From Comamonadaceae bacterium (GTDB lineage Bacteria > Pseudomonadota > Gammaproteobacteria > Burkholderiales > Burkholderiaceae_C): a stretch of DNA of 64,000 nt. A program made the position numbers and the translations under genes. The DNA is taken from NCBI GenBank assembly GCA_947371915.1, contig CANBRM010000001.1, positions 1 to 64,000 on the forward strand, written 5' to 3'. The notes under the pieces were generated by a model. That model was not told the DNA's origin and made no database searches. It saw only the letters and a list, made by a program, of their open reading frames with translations. This document shows positions 53,482-62,275 of the stretch, in pieces; the stretch's first letter is position 1; the number at the start of each line of letters is the position of its first letter.

Positions 53482-53510
53482 GGGCGGTCGATTCCGGTCA
53501 TCAAGTTGCC

Positions 53511-53547
53511 CAACGAAAAAGCCCCGCATTGCGGGGCTTTTTCGTTG
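53511..53547. terminator. Strong bidirectional terminator between antitoxin and desaturase genes
   Basis: CAACGAAAAAGCCCCGC and GCGGGGCTTTTTCGTTG form a perfect 17-base stem around a 3-base ATT loop. It lies 29 bases after the antitoxin stop and 20 bases from the stop of the convergent desaturase. With A/T tracts on both arms it should work in both directions. Confidence 0.93.
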
Positions 53548-53567
53548 AGTCAGGCTGTTTAAGAGGC

Positions 53568-54653
53568 TCAGGCCGCTTTCATCGCACGCGGGCTGGTGAC
53601 TTTGCCGTCGTACGTCATCCAGCTGTCGGTTTTGAAGTCGTACAGCTTGCAGTCGCGAGCGGTTTGTACATACCAACTCCAAGAGAAGGGCTGAACGATG
53701 ATGCGCTCGGGCAGCAACTCTTCGAGTTTGCTTTGCGCTTGCTTCAGTTTGTAAAGCGGAATGCTCATGTCCAAGTGGTGCGCGGTGTGCTCCATGATGT
53801 GGTGCATCAGCGCACCGATGTGCATGGGAAAGGTCAAGTGCACGGTGGTGGACACAAAAGGCGAGGCCTTAGACCAGCCGGTGCGCTCTTCATGCCAAGA
53901 CACGTCCACATGGGTGTGGTGCACGTACACCACAAAGCCAATCATGGTGACCCAGAAGAAAAACGGCACCGCTACGCCCATCAACAAAATGTAGCCAATC
54001 GATTGCTCGGTCGCCACAGCGGCCCAAGCCATGACGGCGACCCATGCGAAGCCAAACACCGTGATCAACCAGCAGTCTTTGGTGAAGATGGGACGGCGTG
54101 TCGGCATGTTCTTTTCGTTAGGGAACACCATCTTGTTCCACCAGATTTCGATCATGTAGTACAGGCCAGGTGCCCAGCCGCTGCGGTACACGCGGTCACG
54201 CAGTTTTTCAAACGGGCTGAGTGCTGCGAATTCTTCAGGGGTGTAGGGGGCCCACACGAAGTCGAAGTTTTTGAGGTTGGTGTAGCCATGGTGAACCACG
54301 TTGTGGCCGATGTCCCACAAGCTGTAGGCGGTCAACGAGGGCAAGAACGCAATGCGACCCAGCCACTTGTTGAGGTTGCGGTGTGGCGTCAGGCTTTGGT
54401 GGCACGCGTCGTGGCCCAAGATGAACAGGCGGCCGATCACGAAGCCAGCGACCAAGCCGCACAAGAGCTTGGCCCACCATGCGTCAAACAGCACGGTGCC
54501 GGTGAGCAAAGCGGCCCACAAGATGTAGTCGGTGATCAGCAAAACGAACGCGAGGCCCGTGGTGCGACCGGCCAAAGGCAGCAGCCATTCGCGCATCACC
54601 TTGCGGTGTGGCATCGGTTCGCCGGGAAGAATAGGTTGAATGTGGGTGGTCAT
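53568..54653 (-). CDS. Membrane fatty acid desaturase
   Basis: The 361-residue di-iron desaturase has the three His boxes: HDACHQS (about 83-89), HNVVHHG (about 119-125) and HIMEHTAHH (about 285-293), plus an HHTHVD motif near 247-252. Four or so membrane spans separate them. It introduces double bonds into acyl chains using O2 and an electron donor. ATG 54653 (MTTHIQPILPGE) is chosen over a GTG two codons upstream. An FNR-type site lies 37-50 bases upstream. Placed between pgk and pyk, it belongs to the variable block in an otherwise conserved region. The C-terminal region after the last box contains FSWSWYVQTARDCKLYDFKTDSW. Confidence 0.92.
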   Translation of the reverse strand: MTTHIQPILPGEPMPHRKVMREWLLPLAGRTTGLAFVLLITDYILWAALLTGTVLFDAWWAKLLCGLVAGFVIGRLFILGHDACHQSLTPHRNLNKWLGRIAFLPSLTAYSLWDIGHNVVHHGYTNLKNFDFVWAPYTPEEFAALSPFEKLRDRVYRSGWAPGLYYMIEIWWNKMVFPNEKNMPTRRPIFTKDCWLITVFGFAWVAVMAWAAVATEQSIGYILLMGVAVPFFFWVTMIGFVVYVHHTHVDVSWHEERTGWSKASPFVSTTVHLTFPMHIGALMHHIMEHTAHHLDMSIPLYKLKQAQSKLEELLPERIIVQPFSWSWYVQTARDCKLYDFKTDSWMTYDGKVTSPRAMKAA

Positions 54654-54689
54654 AGTCACTGAATCTTAGGTTTGCCGGGGCAATTTGCA

Positions 54690-54703
54690 CTGATTTGAAT
54701 CAA
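54690..54703 (-). promoter_or_regulatory. FNR/ANR-type box upstream of the desaturase gene
   Basis: On the minus strand TTGATTCAAATCAG matches the FNR consensus TTGATnnnnATCAA in 9 of 10 defined positions. It lies 37-50 bases before the desaturase ATG (54653) and far from the divergent pyk start (54878). An oxygen-sensing regulator would suit an O2-consuming desaturase, but binding is inferred. Confidence 0.5.
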
Positions 54704-54877
54704 ATGCGGGCCTGATTATCGCTTTTTGTGCTCTGCAAGGCCGCTGAGCTGAAGTCTGCCCTTGCGCCGCACGGGCTTTGGCTGTGCACGCCCTTTGCGA
54801 TGGGCCGTGTGCTTTGCAAAAGTTGCATGTCAAACATGTGAGAATCAGTGAAAAGAACACACACTAGGAGACTCTGA

Positions 54878-56311
54878 ATGCCCCGTCACGCCACCAAAAT
54901 TGTTGCCACTTTAGGCCCAGCTTCCAGCGATCCCACGTTGCTGGAGCAAATGATCCGTGCCGGCGTCAACGTGGTCCGTTTGAATTTCAGCCACGGCAAA
55001 GCCCAAGACCACATTGACCGTGCCCATTTGGTGCGCGAAGCCGCTGTGCGCGCGGGTCGTGAAGTGGCCATCATGGCCGACTTGCAGGGCCCCAAAATCC
55101 GCGTTGGCAAGTTCGCAGACGGCAAAGTGATGCTAGAAAATGGTGCCAAATTCGTGCTGGATGCCTCGCGCACCGAGCTTGGCGACTTGCAAGGCGTGGG
55201 CTTGGACTACAAAGAACTGCCCCGCGATGTGAAGCCCGGCGACTTGCTCTTGCTCAACGACGGTTTGATTGTGTTGACCGTAGATGCCGTGCGTGGCGAG
55301 CAAGTGCTCACCACCGTCAAAGTTGGCGGCGAGTTGTCCAACAACAAAGGCATCAACAAGCAAGGTGGCGGTTTGACTGCGCCTGCGTTGACCGCCAAGG
55401 ATATGGACGACATCCGCACCGCCATGAGTTTTCAGGCCGATTACGTGGCCGTCAGCTTTCCTAAAAACGCCACCGACATGGAAATGGCACGTCAGTTGTG
55501 CAACGTGGCGGGTGCCGAATACGGCCATAAGCCTGGGTTGATCGCCAAGATTGAGCGCGCCGAAGCCATTCCTCACCTGGAAGCCATCCTGCGTGCCAGC
55601 GACGGCATCATGGTGGCGCGTGGCGATTTGGCGGTCGAGGTCGGCAATGCCGCTGTGCCCGCCCTGCAAAAACGCATGATCAAGCTGGCCCGCCAGCACG
55701 ACAAAGTGGTGATCACCGCCACCCAGATGATGGAAAGCATGATCACCAACCCCGTGCCCACCCGCGCCGAGGTGAGTGACGTGGCCAACGCCGTGCTCGA
55801 CGGCACCGATGCCGTGATGCTGAGCGCCGAAACCGCCGCTGGCAAATACCCGCTCGAAACTGTGGAAGAAATGGCCAAGATTTGCGCCGCTGCCGAAGGT
55901 GCCGAGCAGGTCGAGTTGGATGCCGATTTCACTGGCCAAACTTTCAGCCGTATTGACCAAACCATCGCCATGGGCGCTTTGTTCACGGCCCACCACTTGG
56001 GTGCCAAGGCCATCGTGGCCTTGACCGAGTCAGGCTCGACGGCGCTGTGGATGAGCCGCCACCGCATTCACATCCCCATTTATGCGTTGACCACCAAAGT
56101 CACGTCGCAACGCCGCATGGCGTTGTTTCGCAACGTGCGTCCCTTGCTGATGGACACCAGCGCCGACCGCGACACGGCCTTGGCCCAAGCCGAAGCGCGT
56201 TTGAAGTCACGCGGCATCATGGACAAGGGCGATGTGTACGCCATCACCTGCGGCGACCCCATGGGCACGCCCGGCGGCACCAACATGCTGCGGATTTGCG
56301 AAGTCGCATGA
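54878..56311 (+). CDS. pyk: Pyruvate kinase
   Basis: Pyruvate kinase converts phosphoenolpyruvate and ADP to pyruvate and ATP. The 477-residue protein starts MPRHATKIVATLGPAS and shows the substrate sites VRLNFSHG, ADLQGPKIRVG and the signature IAKIERAEAI with the catalytic Lys. ITATQMMESMI, TDAVMLSAETAAGKYP and a C-terminal domain with the allosteric region follow. Length is typical. It begins 225 bases from the desaturase start, the longest gene-free stretch in the window. Confidence 0.97.
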   Translation: MPRHATKIVATLGPASSDPTLLEQMIRAGVNVVRLNFSHGKAQDHIDRAHLVREAAVRAGREVAIMADLQGPKIRVGKFADGKVMLENGAKFVLDASRTELGDLQGVGLDYKELPRDVKPGDLLLLNDGLIVLTVDAVRGEQVLTTVKVGGELSNNKGINKQGGGLTAPALTAKDMDDIRTAMSFQADYVAVSFPKNATDMEMARQLCNVAGAEYGHKPGLIAKIERAEAIPHLEAILRASDGIMVARGDLAVEVGNAAVPALQKRMIKLARQHDKVVITATQMMESMITNPVPTRAEVSDVANAVLDGTDAVMLSAETAAGKYPLETVEEMAKICAAAEGAEQVELDADFTGQTFSRIDQTIAMGALFTAHHLGAKAIVALTESGSTALWMSRHRIHIPIYALTTKVTSQRRMALFRNVRPLLMDTSADRDTALAQAEARLKSRGIMDKGDVYAITCGDPMGTPGGTNMLRICEVA

Positions 56312-56421
56312 TTGTTTTTGAGGCGGGGGCTAGGCAGCTACGTTCTGTCAGCTTCCCGCCAAGCTGCCACGCTTAAAATTTGGGCAGTTTTACAAGTTTT
56401 TAACTTTAGAGGAAATCTTCC

Positions 56422-57486
56422 ATGGCACTCGTTTCGATGCGCGAACTTTTGGACCACGCTGCAGAGCAGGGTTACGGCATTCCCGCCTTCAACGTCAACA
56501 ACTTAGAGCAAGTGCAGGCCGTGATGGCCGCTGCCGATGCAGTGGGCGCCCCTGTGATCTTGCAAGCCAGCGCTGGCGCTCGCAAATACGCGGGTGAGTC
56601 GTTCATCAAGCATTTGATCCAAGCAGCCACCGAAGCCTACCCCCACATTCCCTTGGTCATGCACCAAGACCACGGCACCTCGCCCAAGATTTGCCAAGGC
56701 GCGATCGACCTCGGCTTCGGCTCCGTCATGATGGACGGCTCGTTGTTGGAAGACGGCAAGACACCTTCTAGCTTCGATTACAACGTGAGCGTGACCCAAA
56801 AAGTCGTGGCCATGGCGCACCAAGTGGGCGTGTCGGTCGAAGGCGAATTGGGCTGCTTGGGCAATTTGGAAACTGGCGAAGCCGGTGAAGAAGACGGCGT
56901 GGGCGCAGAAGGCAAACTCGACCACAGCCAAATGCTGACCGACCCCGAAGAAGCCGCTCAGTTCGTCAAAGCTACGCAGCTCGACGCCTTGGCCATCGCC
57001 ATCGGCACCAGCCACGGCGCTTACAAGTTCAGCCGCATGCCCACGGGCGACATTTTGGCCATCAGCCGCGTCAAAGAAATTCACGCACGCATTCCCAACA
57101 CTCACTTGGTGATGCACGGCTCCTCCAGCGTGCCGCAAGACCTGTTGGCCATCATCAACCAGTACGGCGGCAAGATGAAAGAGACCTACGGCGTGCCCGT
57201 GTCTGAAATTCAAGAAGCCATCAAGCACGGCGTACGCAAGATCAACATCGACACCGACATCCGCTTGGCCATGACTGGCGCGGTGCGCAAGTTTTTGTTC
57301 GAAAACCCTGAGAAGTTCGATGCTCGCGAGTGGCTCAAGCCCGCCCGCGAAGCCGCCATGGCCATTTGCAAACAACGCTATTTGGAGTTCGGTTGCGAAG
57401 GCCAAGGCAGCAAGATCAAGGGTGACAACCTGCAAATCGTCGCTGCCAAATACGCCAAGGGCGAACTCGCCCAGTTGGTGAAGTAA
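56422..57486 (+). CDS. fba: Class II fructose-bisphosphate aldolase
   Basis: This 354-residue zinc aldolase interconverts fructose 1,6-bisphosphate with dihydroxyacetone phosphate and glyceraldehyde 3-phosphate. Zinc and phosphate ligands are visible in [12 protein letters not shown] (about 76-87), GTSHGAYKF (about 195-203), [11 protein letters not shown] (about 230-240) and [15 protein letters not shown] (about 273-287). The length and the EEDGVGAEG insertion fit the CbbA/Fba type common in beta-proteobacteria. The TAAAAT box before it and its position after pyk agree with the family layout. Confidence 0.97.
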   Translation: MALVSMRELLDHAAEQGYGIPAFNVNNLEQVQAVMAAADAVGAPVILQASAGARKYAGESFIKHLIQAATEAYPHIPLVMHQDHGTSPKICQGAIDLGFGSVMMDGSLLEDGKTPSSFDYNVSVTQKVVAMAHQVGVSVEGELGCLGNLETGEAGEEDGVGAEGKLDHSQMLTDPEEAAQFVKATQLDALAIAIGTSHGAYKFSRMPTGDILAISRVKEIHARIPNTHLVMHGSSSVPQDLLAIINQYGGKMKETYGVPVSEIQEAIKHGVRKINIDTDIRLAMTGAVRKFLFENPEKFDAREWLKPAREAAMAICKQRYLEFGCEGQGSKIKGDNLQIVAAKYAKGELAQLVK

Positions 57487-57489
57487 CCC

Positions 57490-58395
57490 ATGAGCGCTTT
57501 GCATACCTCTGCTTTGACCTCCCTGCCCCTGTTGGCGCGCGGCAAAGTGCGCGACAACTATGCCGTGGGCGATGACCGCATCTTGATGGTCGCGTCGGAC
57601 CGCATCAGCGCGTTTGACGTCATCATGGGCGAGGCCATTCCCGGCAAGGGCGAATTGCTCACCAAGATGGCTTTGTTTTGGTTCGGCAAGCTTGGCCACA
57701 TTTGTCCCAATCACCTCACCGGCGAAGCGCCCGAGAGCGTGGTGAGCGCGGACGAAGTGGCGCAGGTGACCGGCCGCTCCATGTTGGTCAAGCGTTTGAA
57801 GCCCATCCCCGTGGAAGCGGTGGTGCGCGGTTATTTGGCCGGCAGCGGCTGGGCCGAATACCAAGTCAACCAAGCGGTGTGCGGCGTCAAGCTGCCCAAA
57901 GGTTTGAAGAACGCCAGCAAGTTGCCTGAGCCCATCTTCACGCCCGCGGCCAAAGCCGCCGTGGGTGACCACGACGAGAACATCACGTATGAGCAAGTGG
58001 TCGAGATGATTGGCGGCAGCTTGGCCGAGAAGATCAAAACCATCAGCATCGCTTTGTACGAGACTGCGCGCGACGTGGCCGCGGCCAAAGGCATCATCAT
58101 TGCCGACACGAAGTTTGAATTTGGTTTGGATGCCAACAACAATCTCGTGTTGATGGACGAGGTGCTCACACCCGACTCTTCACGCTACTGGCCTGTCGAG
58201 GGTTATGAGCAGAGCTTCAAAGCGGGTGTGAACCCACCGAGCTACGACAAGCAGTTTTTGCGCGACTGGTTGGAAACTGCCCAAGTGCAAGGCAAGCCTT
58301 GGAGCAAATCACCCCCCGCGCCACATTTGCCGCAAGCGGTGATTGCCCAAACCGCCGCCAAGTACCAAGAGGCTTGGGATCGGTTGCAGGACTGA
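57490..58395 (+). CDS. purC: Phosphoribosylaminoimidazole-succinocarboxamide synthase
   Basis: PurC joins aspartate to CAIR with ATP in purine synthesis. The 301-residue protein (long eukaryote-like length) has [34 protein letters not shown] at the N-terminus, [13 protein letters not shown] with SAICAR-binding residues, and the C-terminal [25 protein letters not shown]. It begins 3 bases after the fba stop. Its stop is adjacent to the stop of the convergent thioredoxin-TPR gene. Confidence 0.97.
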   Translation: MSALHTSALTSLPLLARGKVRDNYAVGDDRILMVASDRISAFDVIMGEAIPGKGELLTKMALFWFGKLGHICPNHLTGEAPESVVSADEVAQVTGRSMLVKRLKPIPVEAVVRGYLAGSGWAEYQVNQAVCGVKLPKGLKNASKLPEPIFTPAAKAAVGDHDENITYEQVVEMIGGSLAEKIKTISIALYETARDVAAAKGIIIADTKFEFGLDANNNLVLMDEVLTPDSSRYWPVEGYEQSFKAGVNPPSYDKQFLRDWLETAQVQGKPWSKSPPAPHLPQAVIAQTAAKYQEAWDRLQD

Positions 58396-59352
58396 TCAGT
58401 TCAGCGCCATGCTGAGCTTGCGGCGGTAGCGAGAGATCATCTCCAGCACGGGGTCTTCTTGCACCGCGGCTTTGCCGGTTAATTCGATGCCGCCTGCGGA
58501 TTTGCCGAAGGCGGCATCGTCTGTTTTGGGCTTGGGAGGTGTCATGAGTTCCAAGATGGCCACGTAGGTTTTGCGCGCCATGTCCTGGTTCCATGCCTTG
58601 TCGCGCATGATGATTTCGAGCAACTCTTCCATCGCGTTTTCAAACAACTCGGCGGCAATCAGCACGCGGGCTTTGGCCAGTCGGGTGTCGAAGTCGCGTT
58701 TGTTTTGGGCTATGGCGGCGTCGAACTGCTCGAAGCTCCAAGCTGCGCGCTCGTCGGTCGCCACGAATTGCAAGGCTTTCAGCCAATAGTTCAGGGCGTC
58801 AAAGCGCAGTTGCAGCGGAATTTCGGTGAGTTTGGGGCTCAGCGCGGCCTCGGCTTCGGCCAGTTCGCCGACCGAAATCAGCAGTTTCACCAGGTTGTAG
58901 CGGGTTTCGTCATCGGCTGGGTTTTGGCTCAGCGCATCGCTGAGTTTGGCCAAGGCGGCGTGTGCGTCGCCCGATTGCAGCAGCTGATCGGCTTCTTGGG
59001 CGTCGGCTTGTGCGGCCACTTCGCCGTCAGAGGGCAGGTGTTTGTCGAGGAATTCACGCACTTTGCCCTCGGGAATCGCGCCCATGAAGCCGTCCACAGG
59101 GCGACCGCCGATCAACAAAATGCAGGTGGGCAGGCTTTTCACGCCAAACGCGCCCGCCAATTGCTGCTCGGTGTCGGCGTTGATTTTGACCAGCTTGAAG
59201 CGGCCTGCGTAGGCAGCTTCCAACTTTTCCAGCACGGGGCCGAGTGATTTGCAGGGCCCGCACCAGTCGGCCCAAAAGTCCACCAACACGGGGGTGGTTT
59301 GAGAGGCGGCGATCACGTCTGCCTCGAAATTTTCCATCGTCACATCGATCAT
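58396..59352 (-). CDS. cnoX: Thioredoxin-TPR chaperone (CnoX/YbbN-like)
   Basis: A 318-residue protein with an N-terminal thioredoxin domain ([24 protein letters not shown]; active-site CGPC at about 31-34) and a C-terminal tetratricopeptide-like helical region from about residue 125. YbbN/CnoX proteins protect substrates from oxidation and pass them to GroEL. The E. coli protein has lost the first Cys, but here both Cys are kept, so redox activity is probable. It lies in the middle of the purine genes on the opposite strand, divergent from purE. Confidence 0.92.
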   Translation of the reverse strand: MIDVTMENFEADVIAASQTTPVLVDFWADWCGPCKSLGPVLEKLEAAYAGRFKLVKINADTEQQLAGAFGVKSLPTCILLIGGRPVDGFMGAIPEGKVREFLDKHLPSDGEVAAQADAQEADQLLQSGDAHAALAKLSDALSQNPADDETRYNLVKLLISVGELAEAEAALSPKLTEIPLQLRFDALNYWLKALQFVATDERAAWSFEQFDAAIAQNKRDFDTRLAKARVLIAAELFENAMEELLEIIMRDKAWNQDMARKTYVAILELMTPPKPKTDDAAFGKSAGGIELTGKAAVQEDPVLEMISRYRRKLSMALN

Positions 59353-59400
59353 GGGGGTCCCGTCTTAAAATTCGTTTTTGCTTACACACACAGCCACATC

Positions 59401-59892
59401 ATGACCCAGTGCCAAGTCGGCGTCGTCATGGGTTCCAATTCTGATTGGGACACCATGCAACATGCAGCCCAGATTCTCCAAGAATTTGGGGTCACTTTTG
59501 AAACCCGCGTCGTTTCCGCCCACCGCATGCCTGACGATATGTTTGCGTACGCTGAAAGCTCGCAAGACCGTGGCCTGCGCGCCATCATCGCTGGCGCAGG
59601 TGGTGCGGCGCACTTGCCTGGCATGTTGGCCGCTAAAACCATCGTGCCGGTGCTGGGGGTGCCCGTGGCCAGCAAGCATTTGCAAGGCGTGGACTCGTTG
59701 CACAGCATTGTGCAAATGCCCAAAGGCATTCCGGTGGCCACGTTTGCCATTGGCAACGCGGGCGCCGCCAATGCGGCTTTGTTTGCCGTGGCCTTGCTGG
59801 CGTCGACGGACCCTGTGTTGGCCGAAAAGCTGCAAGCCTTCCGTGTGGCGCAAACCGAAGTGGCCCGCAACATGACGTTGCCACCCGTATGA
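59401..59892 (+). CDS. purE: N5-carboxyaminoimidazole ribonucleotide mutase
   Basis: PurE converts N5-CAIR, made by PurK, to CAIR. The 163-residue class I enzyme has [14 protein letters not shown] (phosphate site), [10 protein letters not shown] (catalytic His), [15 protein letters not shown] and [36 protein letters not shown] 59401 is set by homology ([12 protein letters not shown]); the longer frame from 59299 overlaps the divergent gene. Its stop overlaps the purK start (ATGA). Confidence 0.97.
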   Translation: MTQCQVGVVMGSNSDWDTMQHAAQILQEFGVTFETRVVSAHRMPDDMFAYAESSQDRGLRAIIAGAGGAAHLPGMLAAKTIVPVLGVPVASKHLQGVDSLHSIVQMPKGIPVATFAIGNAGAANAALFAVALLASTDPVLAEKLQAFRVAQTEVARNMTLPPV

Positions 59893-61106
59893 GTGACGCA
59901 TTGAAGCCATTGCTGCCTGGCTCTAGCTTGGGCGTGTTGGGCGGTGGTCAGTTGGGCCGCATGTTTGCGCACGCCGCGCAGCGCATGGGTTACAACACCG
60001 CTGTGCTCGACCCTGATGCACAAAGCCCCGCAGGCTTGGTGAGCCACCACCACATTCACACCGACTATCTGGACGCCGCAGGCTTGAAGCAACTGGCCTC
60101 GGTGAGCCAAGCGGTGACCACCGAGTTTGAGAACGTGCCCGCCGATGCGTTGGCGCAGCTCGCAGCCACCTTGCCCGTGTCACCCGCTGCATCCGCCGTG
60201 GCTGTGGCGCAAGACCGTGCGCGTGAAAAAGCTCACTTTGTGAAATGCGGTGTGCCTGTGGCCCCGCATGCGGTGATCGACACGGCAGAGCAACTCGCCG
60301 CCGTGAACGACAACTTGCTGCCCGGCATTTTGAAAACCTCTCGCATGGGCTACGACGGCAAAGGCCAGCTGCGCGTGACCACGCGCGAGCAGCTCAATGC
60401 TGGTTGGGCCCAACTCGGTCAAGTGCCTTGCGTGTTGGAAAAAATGCTGCCATTGGCCGCCGAATGCTCCGTCATCTTGGCTCGGGGCCGCGATGGTGCG
60501 ATGGTGAACTTGCCGGTGCAGCGCAACTTGCACCGTGACGGCATCTTGGCCGTGACCGAGGTGTTTGCGGGCAATGTGCCAGCTGACTTGGCCCAGCGCG
60601 CTGTTGCGGCGGCCAAAGCCGTGGCCGAAGGCCTCAATTACGTGGGCGTGCTCTGCGTCGAGTTTTTCGTCTTGGCTGACGGTGGTGATGTGACGGGCAA
60701 TTTAGTGGTCAACGAAATCGCCCCTCGCCCCCACAACAGCGGCCATTACAGCCAAGACGCCTGCGATGTGTCGCAGTTCGAGTTGCAAGTGCGCACCATG
60801 GCCGATTTGCCCTTGACGCAACCCCGCCAACACAGCCCTGCCGTCATGCTCAACTTGCTGGGCGATTTGTGGTTCGCCAAACAATTGGGTTCTGACCCCA
60901 ATTCTTCTGACCCCAATTCTTCGCAAGTCGAACCCGCTTGGCATGACGTGTTGGCGCTGCCCGGCACGCATTTACACCTGTACGGCAAACGAGAAGCGCG
61001 CGTGGGTCGCAAGATGGGCCACCTCAACATCACGGCGGCAACGCCTGAGACTGCGCGCCACACGGCGTTGCAAGCGGCTGCCATTTTGGGCATCGCGGCG
61101 TTTTAA
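59889..61106 (+). CDS. purK: 5-(carboxyamino)imidazole ribonucleotide synthase
   Basis: PurK carboxylates AIR with ATP and bicarbonate. The 405-residue ATP-grasp protein has the N-terminal [24 protein letters not shown]-grasp elements ([31 protein letters not shown]) and the substrate motif [13 protein letters not shown]. In the C-terminal domain the sequence [12 protein letters not shown] is an extra, repeated stretch created by a 15-base tandem repeat (60891-60920); the frame is kept. It follows purE with a 4-base overlap. Confidence 0.95.
   Translation: MSDALKPLLPGSSLGVLGGGQLGRMFAHAAQRMGYNTAVLDPDAQSPAGLVSHHHIHTDYLDAAGLKQLASVSQAVTTEFENVPADALAQLAATLPVSPAASAVAVAQDRAREKAHFVKCGVPVAPHAVIDTAEQLAAVNDNLLPGILKTSRMGYDGKGQLRVTTREQLNAGWAQLGQVPCVLEKMLPLAAECSVILARGRDGAMVNLPVQRNLHRDGILAVTEVFAGNVPADLAQRAVAAAKAVAEGLNYVGVLCVEFFVLADGGDVTGNLVVNEIAPRPHNSGHYSQDACDVSQFELQVRTMADLPLTQPRQHSPAVMLNLLGDLWFAKQLGSDPNSSDPNSSQVEPAWHDVLALPGTHLHLYGKREARVGRKMGHLNITAATPETARHTALQAAAILGIAAF
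60891..60920 (+). repeat. Exact 15-bp tandem repeat inside purK
   Basis: TCTGACCCCAATTCT occurs twice in a row (60891-60905 and 60906-60920), encoding SDPNS twice. The repeat resembles the TTGGGGTCAGA-type words seen in REP-like elements near IS200-type transposases, but no such gene is in the window. Because the unit is a multiple of three, purK stays open. Confidence 0.9.
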
Positions 61107-61159
61107 CGCCGCGCCTGCGCATTGCCTGATCACTCAACGACGCCCGCTCCGTTTGCCCC

Positions 61160-62245
61160 ATGATTCTTGACGGTCAGCTCCCCCCATCCATCGCCGCCGC
61201 TGCGCAAGTTTTGCAGCGCGGCGATTTGTTGGGCTTGCCTACAGAAACGGTCTACGGTTTGGCGGCAGACGCGGGCAACGACGCGGCCGTGGCCAAAATC
61301 TTTGCCGCCAAAGGCCGCCCTGCCAACCACCCGCTCATCGTGCATGTGGCCAGCGCGCAAGGCGTGCAGCGTTTTGCCAGCTATGTGCCGGAATTTGCGC
61401 AGAAGTTGATTGACGCCTTTTGGCCCGGCCCGTTGACCCTCATCCTGCCGCGCCGCCCTGACATGGCGGCCGTGGCCGCAGGCGGTCAAAACTCGGTCGG
61501 CCTGCGTTGCCCGTCGCACCCGACGGCGCATGCCGTGCTGCAAGCTGCTGAAACTTTGGGCGTTTACGGCGTGGCCGCACCCAGCGCCAATTTGTTTGGT
61601 CGTGTCAGCCCCACCACCGCTGCGCATGTGGCGGGTGAGTTTGGGCCTGAGTTGCTGATCGTGGACGGCGGCGCTTGCGCGGTGGGCATTGAGTCCACCA
61701 TCGTCGATTGCACCCGCGCTGCGCCCGTGTTGTTGCGTCCAGGCGCCTTGACCCCCGAGCAACTCAGTGCGGCATGTGGCATCGCCGTGGTCACGCCCCA
61801 AGCGCCTGATGCTGACGCTCCGCGCGCCTCGGGCACGCTTGCTTCGCATTACGCCCCGCACGCCCAAGTGCGCTTGATGACGGCGGCTGAAATACAAGAA
61901 GCGCTGCGTGGCTTAGACGTGAACGCCCAAAGCGCAAAGCAAGACAGAACCCCCACTCAGGCTGCGCCGGGTGGGTCGGGATCAGCAGGCGAAGCCAGCC
62001 CTGCCAAACCGAACATTGCCATTTGGGCGCGCAGCGATATAAGCATTGCGCCAGCGCAGAGCCACCAAGTCGCGCTGTATGCCATGCCGCAAGACCCCGC
62101 CGAGTGCGCCCACCACCTTTTTGCCCAACTCCGCCGCTTCGACGCCCAAGGCGTGGCGCAGATTTGGGTGGAAACACCGCCTTTCACCCCCGCTTGGGAC
62201 GGTGTGCGCGACCGCCTCACCCGCGCCGCCACCCCGGCTCGTTAA
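61160..62245 (+). CDS. L-threonylcarbamoyladenylate synthase (Sua5 type)
   Basis: This enzyme makes threonylcarbamoyl-AMP for the t6A37 modification of tRNAs. The 361-residue protein has the YrdC domain: LQRGDLLGLPTETVYGLAAD, KGRPANHPLIVHV, FWPGPLTLILP, LRCPSHPTAHAVL, PSANLFGRVSPTTA and GIESTIVDCT. A C-terminal Sua5 domain follows (SGTLASHYAPHAQVRL), joined to the last part by a low-complexity segment (AKQDRTPTQAAPGGSGSAG). The two-domain length separates it from short TsaC. It lies after purK, as in related genomes. Confidence 0.93.
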   Translation: MILDGQLPPSIAAAAQVLQRGDLLGLPTETVYGLAADAGNDAAVAKIFAAKGRPANHPLIVHVASAQGVQRFASYVPEFAQKLIDAFWPGPLTLILPRRPDMAAVAAGGQNSVGLRCPSHPTAHAVLQAAETLGVYGVAAPSANLFGRVSPTTAAHVAGEFGPELLIVDGGACAVGIESTIVDCTRAAPVLLRPGALTPEQLSAACGIAVVTPQAPDADAPRASGTLASHYAPHAQVRLMTAAEIQEALRGLDVNAQSAKQDRTPTQAAPGGSGSAGEASPAKPNIAIWARSDISIAPAQSHQVALYAMPQDPAECAHHLFAQLRRFDAQGVAQIWVETPPFTPAWDGVRDRLTRAATPAR

Positions 62246-62275
62246 ACTAGCGCCGCAACCAACCAAGAGCACGCG

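Noticed and set aside
54666..54860. 64-codon minus-strand frame in the gap before pyk
   Set aside because: Basic, low-complexity sequence with no ribosome site or family resemblance; treated as non-coding leader.
56503..57996. 497-codon open frame on the minus strand
   Set aside because: It is entirely antisense to fba and purC and has a His/Val/Leu-rich composition typical of shadow frames.
61095..61112. Palindrome GCGGCGTT..AACGCCGC over the purK stop codon
   Set aside because: Strong stem but a 2-base loop and no T tract, and the following gene is probably co-transcribed; not called as a terminator.
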